Origin: Deltaproteobacteria bacterium
GTDB taxonomy: Bacteria; Desulfobacterota_B; Binatia; UBA9968
Direction: 5' to 3'
Assembly: GCA_022545745.1 (NCBI GenBank)
Contig: JACZQL010000001.1
Span: 1-16,007 of the forward strand
Length of the DNA: 16,007 nucleotides
A program made the position numbers and the translations under genes. A model generated the notes under the pieces. That model saw only the letters and a program-made list of their open reading frames with translations. It made no database searches and was not told the origin of the DNA. The first letter of the stretch is position 1; each line of letters begins with the position of its first letter. Below are positions 1 to 5,580 of the stretch, piece by piece.

Positions 1-140
1 GAAGTCTAAAGTTCTCAAACAACGGTTGTAAAGGCCAGGCTGTTTATGACGTTTGTATTTTTGTCATTTGGATTTGTTTCGGACTTCGGATTTCGGGTTT
101 CTACTCTTGTTTGTTCTTGGCGTGCTTTGCGTCTTTGCGG
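1..140. other. Non-coding segment with short phrase repeats
   Basis: I see no credible gene here. The stretch at about 66-105 is built from repeated short phrases around TTCGGA and GGATTT, and the stretch at 115-140 repeats CTTTGCG. It looks like degenerate intergenic repeat DNA rather than the end of a coding sequence. No promoter or terminator could be supported. Confidence 0.4.
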
Positions 141-209
141 CTCGCCCCGTGGAATACCGACTCGACCAAGATCGAGTTGTTAGCCCGAAGCGCTATTCCA
201 CGGGGCGAG
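141..209. repeat. 69-bp palindromic hairpin element
   Basis: The 16-bp arm at 141-156 (CTCGCCCCGTGGAATA) is matched perfectly by its reverse complement at 194-209. The 37-nt interior holds a second 6-bp inverted repeat, ACTCGA (160-165) with TCGAGT (172-177). The structure is REP-like: a long stem capped by a smaller one. It lies 40 bp beyond the 3' end of the minus-strand lsrF-like gene, so it could stabilise or end that transcript, but neither side has a run of T. The core CCCCGTGGA recurs in the extra hairpin of the repeat at 1130-1165, so the two sites may belong to one repeat family. Confidence 0.7.
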
Positions 210-249
210 TCATCGTTTGTCCGATTCTGTAATCCAAATTCACGATGCC

Positions 250-1053
250 CTAACCGGCAGCCCTCCGGGCCTTTGGTCCTTTAGTGCTTTCGTAAATCCT
301 GGCGGCCTGCTCGACCGAGGCCTTCTCGTGCACGATGGCCCGTACGGCGCGGATCATCCCTACCGGGCTGTCGGACTGGAAGATATTTCGGCCCATGTCC
401 ACGCCCACGGCGCCACCCTGGATGGCATTGGCGGCAAGCCTCAATGCATCAAGTTCAGGGATCTTCTTCCCCCCGGCAACGATTACGGGAACCGGGCAGC
501 TCTCCACCACCTTGCCGAACTCCTCACAGTAATAGGTCTTGACTATGTGGGCTCCCAACTCCGCGGCGATGCGGCAGGCCAGACTCAGGTAGCGGGCATC
601 GCGAGCCATATCCTTCCCGACGGCGGTCACGGCCAGAACGGGAATCCCGTACCTTTCTCCTTCGTCCACCAGCTTCGACAGGCTTACGAGCGTCTCCCTT
701 TCGTGTTCCGACCCGACAAAGATGGAAAGTGCCATGGCGGAGACGTTCAGGCGGAGGACATCCTCGATGGAGACAGTGATGTCCTCGTTGGAAAGATCTT
801 GCAAAATGCTGGTCCCGCCGGAGACCCGAAGAACCACGGGTACAGACGAGTTGGGATCGACCGAGGTGCGCAAAACGCCACGGGTGAGCATCACAGAATC
901 TGCATACGGCAAAAGAGGCTCGATGGTCTTTCGAGGCTCTTCTAATCCACCCGTGGGCCCCAGGAAATAGCCGTGATCGACAGCCAGCATCACCGCACGG
1001 CCATCCTCAGATTTGACAATTCTTGCAAATCTGTTTTTCATTCCCCAGTCCAT
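250..1053 (-). CDS. LsrF-like class I aldolase/thiolase family protein
   Basis: This is a TIM-barrel protein of the DeoC/FbaB/LsrF (DhnA-type) class I aldolase family, about 267 aa. Recognisable blocks are DWGM near the N-terminus, AVDHGYF (residues 24-30), GVLRTS (59-64), AVGKDM (144-149), VKTYY (171-175) with the probable Schiff-base Lys172, VAGGKK (192-197) and GVDMGRNIFQ (217-226), the phosphate-binding end. These resemble LsrF, the thiolase that acts on phosphorylated AI-2 breakdown product in E. coli, more than fructose-bisphosphate aldolase. The ATG at 1053 is preferred because AGGAGGT (1061-1067 on the complement) lies 7 nt upstream and the family's conserved region starts there; the open frame runs on upstream through repeat DNA. 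No lsrACDBK genes are near, so the substrate is uncertain; another phospho-aldol reaction is possible. Confidence 0.85.
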   Translation of the reverse strand: MDWGMKNRFARIVKSEDGRAVMLAVDHGYFLGPTGGLEEPRKTIEPLLPYADSVMLTRGVLRTSVDPNSSVPVVLRVSGGTSILQDLSNEDITVSIEDVLRLNVSAMALSIFVGSEHERETLVSLSKLVDEGERYGIPVLAVTAVGKDMARDARYLSLACRIAAELGAHIVKTYYCEEFGKVVESCPVPVIVAGGKKIPELDALRLAANAIQGGAVGVDMGRNIFQSDSPVGMIRAVRAIVHEKASVEQAARIYESTKGPKARRAAG

Positions 1054-1079
1054 AGTCAAAACCTCCTTTGCCGGGCTTA

Positions 1080-1230
1080 ATTCAATGTAAACCCCGCCTT
1101 TTGAGGCGGGCACAAAGCCGATGGGGTTTCCCCCGTGGAGTTGCGGTCCATTACTCCACAGGGGGGAGATGCGGTAGCTCTCCCCTTTGGTCAAACACGG
1201 GGATTTAAACCCCGTGTTTGATATAACTTG
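1080..1230. repeat. Multi-hairpin repeat, copy A (151 bp)
   Basis: This non-coding unit has four successive inverted repeats. They are CCCGCC/GGCGGG with a TTTTGA loop (1093-1110); an arm at 1130-1141 with 1153-1165 (one bulge), absent from copy B; GGGGAGA/TCTCCCC with a 9-nt loop (1163-1185); and a perfect 12-bp stem at 1191-1202 with 1210-1221 around ATTTAAA. It ends in ATATAACTTG. Copy B at 1288-1409 shares the ends and most of the interior. On the minus strand the unit forms the 5' region of the lsrF-like gene, ending 12 bp upstream of its ribosome binding site, so it could act as a structured leader. It could equally be an intergenic palindromic repeat family. Confidence 0.8.
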
Positions 1231-1287
1231 ATGCGAGACAGTATCACGAAAGACGTCAAAAAGTGAAGCGACTTGCCGGTCACTTTG

Positions 1288-1409
1288 ATTCAATATAAAC
1301 CCGCCTTTTGAGGCGGGCACAAAGCCGATGGGGTTTTCAAAGGGGAGAAGCGGCAGCTCTCCCCTTTGGTCGAACACGGAGATTTAAACCTCGTGTTCGA
1401 TATAACTTG
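1288..1409. repeat. Multi-hairpin repeat, copy B (122 bp)
   Basis: This is a diverged direct copy of the unit at 1080-1230. It keeps CCCGCC/GGCGGG with the same TTTTGA loop (1300-1317), a perfect 10-bp stem AAAGGGGAGA/TCTCCCCTTT (1339-1348 with 1358-1367), and the last stem at 1370-1381 with 1389-1400 around the identical ATTTAAA loop. It lacks the extra hairpin of about 30 bp present in copy A. In the last stem the third base pair has changed from A-T to G-C on both arms, which preserves pairing; two other changes leave a wobble and a mismatch. The 57 bp between the copies show no obvious similarity to the unit. Confidence 0.8.
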
Positions 1410-1562
1410 GTTTTCTTACCACCAAATACAGCTGTTCTGCTTTTCTTGTTTTCCACCGAAGGTTGGAGCTTATTGCACAGAGGTCCATCCGGAGATCCGC
1501 GGCATGGGAGGTCCCAAAAGATCATCGACTGATGTGGCCGGCGGCTAGAAAAACGCTGGACC
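1410..1562. other. Spacer between SDR gene and repeats
   Basis: No gene is supported here. The minus-strand SDR gene ends at 1563 and the lsrF-like gene reads onward on the same strand, so the promoter for lsrF, if separate, should lie here or in the repeats. The conserved minus-strand CAAGTTATAT at each repeat edge contains a TATAT box that could serve as a -10 element, but I see no good -35 at normal spacing. No clear terminator for the SDR gene was found. Confidence 0.35.
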
Positions 1563-2315
1563 TTAACCGGGTTCCACCAATTTTCGCTCGTTCCAATCTT
1601 TGGCCTTGAGTGTCTGCCCAGTGATGATCGGTTTATCCTGAGCGGAGAGATGAAGTATCAAGGGAACAACCACATCGGGAGACTGTCCTCCACGACCATC
1701 CACATCGACCCGACCTCCCGGGTGAACGGCATTTGCACTGATCCCGTGCTCGCGCACCTCTTCGGCGACGGTTTTCATTAGACCCTCAACCGCATGCTTG
1801 GAGGCACAGTAGGCGCTCTTGCCGGAGACGCCACGGCCCCCAGCATTGGAAGTGATGCCGATGATCGTCCCCCTTTTCTGTTGGATCATGTGGGGCAGGG
1901 CAAAGTGCGTGCAGAGAAAGACCGCTCTCAGGTTGATGCTGAGAAGGAGATCCCACTCGTCGATGGCAAGTTCATGAGTGGGGCGCATTCTCAAACAGCG
2001 CCAATCTTCGTATCGGCCATCGTCGTGCTCCTCCATTCTGAGGCCGGCGTTGTTGATGAGGATATCCAACCCTTTGAGTCGTTGGATGCAGAAATGGATG
2101 AGCTGTTCCGCGGTCTTCTCCTGGCTGACGTCCCCGACAAAAAGGTCCCCTGCCCCACCAAGCATTTGGATCTCCTTGAGGACTTTTTTCCCTTCGGGTT
2201 CCCGCACCTCTGCGATGAGGACTTTAACCCCTGCGCTAGCCAGCCCGATGGCCATGGCACGGCCCAGGCCGCTTCCGCCCCCTGTCACTACAGCAACCCG
2301 GTTGTTGATTTTCAT
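1563..2315 (-). CDS. SDR family NAD(P)-dependent oxidoreductase
   Basis: This is a classical short-chain dehydrogenase/reductase of 250 aa, the usual length for the family. The Rossmann cofactor motif TGGGSGLG is at residues 11-18 and NNAG at 88-91. The catalytic set is Asn128, Ser156, Tyr169 and Lys173 (YCASK). The acidic Glu36 at the end of the second beta strand points towards NAD(H) rather than NADP(H), which is an inference. The segment from about 92 to 120 is longer than usual between NNAG and the catalytic Asn and is rich in charged residues. The ATG at 2315 has GAGGAAG about 10 nt upstream. It lies 97 bp downstream of the histidine kinase on the same strand, so co-transcription is possible. 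The substrate cannot be told from sequence. Confidence 0.9.
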   Translation of the reverse strand: MKINNRVAVVTGGGSGLGRAMAIGLASAGVKVLIAEVREPEGKKVLKEIQMLGGAGDLFVGDVSQEKTAEQLIHFCIQRLKGLDILINNAGLRMEEHDDGRYEDWRCLRMRPTHELAIDEWDLLLSINLRAVFLCTHFALPHMIQQKRGTIIGITSNAGGRGVSGKSAYCASKHAVEGLMKTVAEEVREHGISANAVHPGGRVDVDGRGGQSPDVVVPLILHLSAQDKPIITGQTLKAKDWNERKLVEPG

Positions 2316-2347
2316 TTACATAAGTCTTCCTCGCGAGACTCAGTCGA

Positions 2348-2370
2348 CTTTTCCCTTCGCTAGGGAAAAG
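2348..2370. other. Perfect 9-bp hairpin between kinase and SDR genes
   Basis: CTTTTCCCT (2348-2356) and AGGGAAAAG (2362-2370) form a perfect stem around a 5-nt loop. The hairpin lies in the 97-bp gap between the two minus-strand genes. No T-run follows on the minus strand (the next bases are TCGACTG), so it is a weak intrinsic terminator at best. Partial attenuation or mRNA end protection is possible. Confidence 0.5.
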
Positions 2371-2412
2371 ATCATAAGGATCCTGAGGAGAGACCGTGTG
2401 GGCAGAGAAGAT

Positions 2413-3363
2413 TCACCGACTGGCTGGGTCTTTACGCCTCGGGCTCTCTACTCGGCGAGCACTATGGCTTTTTTTTGCTTTTAGCGTGTGGGGCAGGATT
2501 AATGTGAAAGTCGAGCCTTTGCCCAGCTCACTCTGAACCTGGATGTCTCCCTTCAGAAGCTCGAGGTATTTCTTAACGATGGCGAGTCCCAGGCCCACTC
2601 CTTGGTTGCTCGTCGTGGCGTCGATCTGCTGAAACCCGTCAAAGATCTTCGAGATATTTTCAGCGGCGATGCCCCTCCCGGTATCCTCAACCACAAACTC
2701 TACAGATTTGGAATCCAAGCGGTTCTTTATCCGTATCCGGACCTCTCCCTTAGAGGTGTACTTGAAGGCATTGACCATCATGTTCTGTAGAATCTCTTCG
2801 AGCTTGGAGGCATCTGTCGTAAGAGGAGGAAGGTCCTGGTCTATATCCCAGCGGACTTTCAAATCGGTTTTCCTCTGGAGATCATCCGCCACTGCCCGTA
2901 GAGACTCGATAATTTTTTCCATGGGGAAGGTGGAGATCTCAAGGGGGATGATCCCCGCCTCAATCTGCGAGAGGCTCAAGATATCTCCAATCATTTTTTG
3001 AAGTTTTTGAGACTGGACCAGCATTTTGTCCACGGCCGTCTTTTGTTCCTTGGTGAGGGTTCCGAGAGTCTCCAAGCTCAAGATGTCCAGAAAGCCCATA
3101 ATGATACTCAAAGGAATCCGAATCTCGTGCGACATTCTGGCCAGGAAATGAGACTTGTGTTCAGTGGCCCTCTGGAGCTCTTCGTTATGCCTTTTTATTT
3201 CTTCATAGAGTTCCAATTGCCTCTCCAGGAGAGGCCGGCTCTTGGGGGGGCGGGGGCCCTTCTGCTTGGCGCGGCGGATCTTGGTGATGGCCTTATGCCT
3301 TTCAGCGGTTGTACCTGTAGTTTGCTTTCCCGACTTGCGCTTAGCCATTGGAAGTTTCGTCAT
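2413..3363 (-). CDS. Soluble sensor histidine kinase (HisKA-HATPase_c), orphan
   Basis: This autophosphorylating two-component kinase has about 316 aa when started at the ATG at 3363. A basic N-terminal stretch and a coiled-coil segment (about residues 42-72) lead into the DHp domain with the H-box MSHEIRIPLS (phospho-acceptor His79). The HATPase_c domain follows with an N-box (Asn194-Asn198), the G1 box DTGRGI (227-232), an F box, and the G2 box GVGLGL (255-260). No membrane segment, PAS, GAF or receiver domain is visible, so input probably comes through a partner or an unrecognised N-terminus. No response regulator is nearby. In the H-box, Ile replaces the Thr/Asn of the usual ExxT/N motif. 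The start is uncertain: 3348 (ATG), 3405 (GTG) and 3477 (TTG) are in frame and none has a good ribosome binding site. Confidence 0.88.
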   Translation of the reverse strand: MTKLPMAKRKSGKQTTGTTAERHKAITKIRRAKQKGPRPPKSRPLLERQLELYEEIKRHNEELQRATEHKSHFLARMSHEIRIPLSIIMGFLDILSLETLGTLTKEQKTAVDKMLVQSQKLQKMIGDILSLSQIEAGIIPLEISTFPMEKIIESLRAVADDLQRKTDLKVRWDIDQDLPPLTTDASKLEEILQNMMVNAFKYTSKGEVRIRIKNRLDSKSVEFVVEDTGRGIAAENISKIFDGFQQIDATTSNQGVGLGLAIVKKYLELLKGDIQVQSELGKGSTFTLILPHTLKAKKSHSARRVESPRRKDPASR

Positions 3364-3439
3364 TAGGCGCGAGTTGACGGCCTCTTTTCTATCTTTATCT
3401 ATCACACCCCCTATCAGTTGAAAAGAAGAGAAACTCCTA

Positions 3440-3468
3440 TTGACAAGGATTAGGGATGGGAATAAAAG
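3440..3468 (+). promoter_or_regulatory. Candidate sigma-70-type promoter
   Basis: A perfect -35 hexamer TTGACA (3440-3445) is followed after 17 bp by TAAAAG (3463-3468), a 4/6 match to TATAAT. Transcription would start near 3475 and run towards the terminator at 3568-3608 and the barrel gene beyond. It overlaps the longest possible reading of the kinase ORF, which favours a shorter kinase start. Confidence 0.35.
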
Positions 3469-3567
3469 CGATAACAATATGAGTTTTTCTTGAGACTCGT
3501 TAAGCGTAGAGAGAGGGCCTCGATGCTTTTCCCAAGGCGACTAGGTGCCAAAGTAAGAACGCAAAAT

Positions 3568-3608
3568 AAAAGCCTGGACTTTTGTAGAAGGTTCAGGCTT
3601 TTTGTTTT
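3568..3608 (+). terminator. Rho-independent terminator
   Basis: AAAAGCCTGGAC (3568-3579) pairs with GTTCAGGCTTTT (3591-3602) through 12 bp with one G-T wobble, around an 11-nt loop, and is followed by TTTTTGTTTT (3599-3608). The minus strand also gives a T-rich tail, so it may work both ways. No gene ends just upstream on the plus strand. It therefore either closes a short RNA begun near 3475, acts as an attenuator in the leader of the gene at 3691, or insulates that gene from readthrough. Confidence 0.75.
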
Positions 3609-3690
3609 AAGGCCCAGTTTTTAAGGAACTTTTATAAAGGTCGCGGTTTTTGTGTTTAGGATGTAATTCTTAAATAATAAGGAGGGGAAA

Positions 3691-4495
3691 ATGGAAAAGC
3701 TAAATAGAAACTCCCTCAATATTATTATCATTTATGGCCTTGGTTCCGCGCGCGGCTTTGGCCCAAGATATCGATGCCAAGATAAAAAGGCTCGAGAAGA
3801 TGGAGGCTAGGATTGACGCTAAGCTCAAAAAGCTAGAGGCAATGGAGGCGCGTTTAGAAGTGAGGCTCCAGCCGGTTGCAGCACAGAGCAGAGCAGGTGT
3901 GGAACCAAGTCAGGATGGGTTAAAACACCCCTCGGTAACTTTAAGGCGCGCTACTGCCAGGTCAAGTGGTCCAGCCCATGATGAGAAGGGTTTATTTGGC
4001 GGTCAGGTATCATTCAAGGGTGGATATAGTCACATGGATTCAAATACCGGTAATGTCCTTAGCGCGGGTGGCGGACAGGACGGTTTTTTGGCTGGTGGGG
4101 CCTTAGGTATCCCTTTCTTGAAAGACACGTGGTTTAACAACACCCTTTTAGGCCAGATATCGGTGGATTTCAGTGGTTTCAATGCCAAGACATCCGGTGC
4201 CGTAGGTGGTCATACGCTCGCGGAAACGTCGTTTCTCAAGATCGCAATATCACCGAAGTACCGGATCGAGTCCTTGGGGAACATTCGCCCCTGGATTATC
4301 CCTATGGGACTCGCTTTTGCAGCAAACAGCCCGCCTTCGGACGGAGTCACCTATCTCACTGTTGGTGGGACCACCGGTGCTGGAATTGAGTATGTATTGC
4401 CTGTGTTTAAAAGGCATTTTAGCCTGGGCATGCAATTTAGCTACAATTTTTTCAACCAGGGCAGGAACCAATTCAACAGCAATCATTCTCGCTAG
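3691..4495 (+). CDS. Secreted coiled-coil/outer-membrane beta-barrel protein, frameshift in signal peptide
   Basis: From the ATG at 3734 the frame encodes 253 aa: the second half of a signal peptide ending ALAQ, a heptad-like coiled-coil segment (about residues 12-45, repeats of K-x-E-A-M-E-A-R), a linker, then about 160 aa of alternating strands rich in Gly and aromatics (GGQVSFKGGYSH, GALGIPF, GQISVDFSGF, GMQFSYNFF) typical of a small beta-barrel. The ATG at 3734 has no ribosome binding site. The ATG at 3691 has AAGGAGG (3679-3685) and starts a signal-peptide n-region (MEKLNRNSLNIIII), but in another frame. Removing one T from ATTTATGG (3730-3737) joins the two into one complete signal peptide. 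This is either a sequencing or assembly indel or a real off-switch. No specific family is recognised. Confidence 0.7.
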
Positions 4496-4532
4496 GACCT
4501 TATCTCGGGATCAACTATTAAGGAGGTTAATC

Positions 4533-4625
4533 ATGATTCCTCCAACTTTTGCCCATTATCGCCCTCAGAGGTGCTGTCCGGAGTGCCAATGGTCATGCCG
4601 CTCCTTCCTGATCCAAACTCACTAA
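4533..4625 (+). CDS. Short Cys-rich ORF (30 aa), hypothetical
   Basis: An ATG at 4533 preceded by AAGGAGGT (4520-4527, 5-nt spacing) opens a 30-codon frame ending at TAA 4625. The peptide has four cysteines close together, CCPECQWSC at residues 14-22, an arrangement that could bind metal or be modified. It begins 37 bp after the barrel gene and could be co-transcribed with it. I recognise no family and see no modifying enzyme nearby. The main support is the near-consensus ribosome binding site; a chance ORF, or the remnant of a longer gene, cannot be excluded. Confidence 0.35.
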   Translation: MIPPTFAHYRPQRCCPECQWSCRSFLIQTH

Positions 4626-4644
4626 GGGCATAATCAGCGACGCC

Positions 4645-5469
4645 CTAACGGTTCTCAATAGGGAGGTCCAGTCGGTCTCCCCATTCCCTCCACGATCCGA
4701 GATAATTGCGAACTTTGGGATAACCCAGGAGCTTCAGTGCTATATAGGAGTGGGCAGACCGATAGCCTCCCTGACAATAGGCAATGATCTCTTTGTCGGG
4801 GGTAATGCCCGCTTTATGGTACATCGTCTTTAGCTCAATAGCGGACTTGAACTTACCATCCTTGTTCAGGTTCTGGGTCCATTCAATGTGGATTGCTCCC
4901 GGAATTGCTCCTCCGCGTGCTGCTCGGATATTTCGTCCTGTGTACTCATCAATAGTGCGCGTGTCTAGGATACAGACTGTTTCTTTTTTCAACGAATTCA
5001 GTACATCGTCAGCTGTAGCAAGAATCTCACGTTTCTCTTCAAGCGTCATTTGTGTTTGCTTGGGAGGAAGGGGCTGAGTCGAGATCAGGAATCCTGCCGC
5101 CCGCCAAGCCCGAATGCCACCATCCAGAACTTGAACATCCCGATGCCCAAAATATTGCAGTAGCCACAGTCCTCGGGCTGCCCGCATACCGGAATTTTCT
5201 TCGTAAAAAACGACTCTACTTTCACGGCTAACACCGCGTAATTCGAAGACATGACACATCATAGACATAAAAGCCTTGAGAGGGGCAGGGCTGGTGTCCA
5301 TGAGGCTGATGCCGTAAAGATCAAAGTGGATCGCTCCGGGAATATGTCCGCGAGCAAATTGCTCTGCGGGACGGGTGTCGATGAGGCATAGGTGTGGATT
5401 TCCCAGGATTTTCTCCAGCGCCTCCGGGGTTGTGAGCAGCTCTGGGCGGGTGTATCCTCCGTGATCCAT
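4645..5469 (-). CDS. Two-domain rhodanese-type sulfurtransferase
   Basis: This is a tandem rhodanese protein of 274 aa (thiosulfate or 3-mercaptopyruvate sulfurtransferase type), which moves sulfane sulfur from a donor to cyanide, thiols or other acceptors. The N-terminal domain (about residues 10-130) has DTRPAEQFARGHIPGA and DGGIRAW signatures but carries Glu at the catalytic-loop position, so it is structural. The C-terminal domain (about 150-270) has DTRTIDEY, GAIPGAIH and the active loop CQGGYRS with Cys232. The loop is neither CRKGVT of thiosulfate enzymes nor CGSGVT of mercaptopyruvate enzymes, so donor preference is open. The ATG at 5469 is chosen because homology begins just after it and a promoter lies directly upstream; no ribosome binding site precedes it. 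The frame stays open to 5742, overlapping the divergent gene. Confidence 0.88.
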   Translation of the reverse strand: MDHGGYTRPELLTTPEALEKILGNPHLCLIDTRPAEQFARGHIPGAIHFDLYGISLMDTSPAPLKAFMSMMCHVFELRGVSRESRVVFYEENSGMRAARGLWLLQYFGHRDVQVLDGGIRAWRAAGFLISTQPLPPKQTQMTLEEKREILATADDVLNSLKKETVCILDTRTIDEYTGRNIRAARGGAIPGAIHIEWTQNLNKDGKFKSAIELKTMYHKAGITPDKEIIAYCQGGYRSAHSYIALKLLGYPKVRNYLGSWREWGDRLDLPIENR

Positions 5470-5476
5470 AGGAAAT

Positions 5477-5505
5477 TGTATAGCACTACTTCGATCCGGT
5501 CTCAA
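5477..5505 (-). promoter_or_regulatory. Promoter for the rhodanese gene, probably leaderless
   Basis: On the minus strand TTGAGA (complement of 5500-5505) is separated by exactly 17 bp from TATACA (complement of 5477-5482), with TACAAT overlapping. The ATG at 5469 begins 7 nt after this -10 box, so the expected transcription start falls on or beside the start codon. Together with the missing ribosome binding site, this suggests a leaderless mRNA. Confidence 0.5.
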
Positions 5506-5580
5506 TCCGTACTGGAACGAGGATGTGTGCTGTCTGTGACTCAAGGTGAATTGTTCAGACCCTACTTGCAAGGACCTCTC

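Noticed and set aside
217..945. 242-codon plus-strand ORF antisense to lsrF
   Set aside because: It is the mirror of a well-supported gene, has no ribosome binding site, and shows no recognisable domain.
1054..1377. N-terminal extension of the lsrF-like ORF by 108 codons
   Set aside because: The extension translates the two repeat copies, giving the same 12-residue peptide (NPIGFVPASKGG) twice only because the copies are in frame. The ATG at 1053 has a strong ribosome binding site and matches the family start.
3364..3477. TTG start at 3477 for the histidine kinase with a hydrophobic N-terminus
   Set aside because: It has no ribosome binding site, starts with TTG, and lies over the candidate plus-strand promoter. 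It remains possible, but the short hydrophobic stretch is too weak to call a membrane segment.
4623..4648. Hairpin TAAGGGC/GCCCTAA between the barrel and rhodanese genes
   Set aside because: It has only a 5-bp continuous stem, a 12-nt loop and no T-run on either strand, too weak to call a terminator.
5392..5580. Longer start of the CrtC-like protein at 5392
   Set aside because: It would run antisense through the rhodanese 5' end. The ATG at 5581 has a ribosome binding site and gives an N-terminal hydrophobic segment directly after MIRR.
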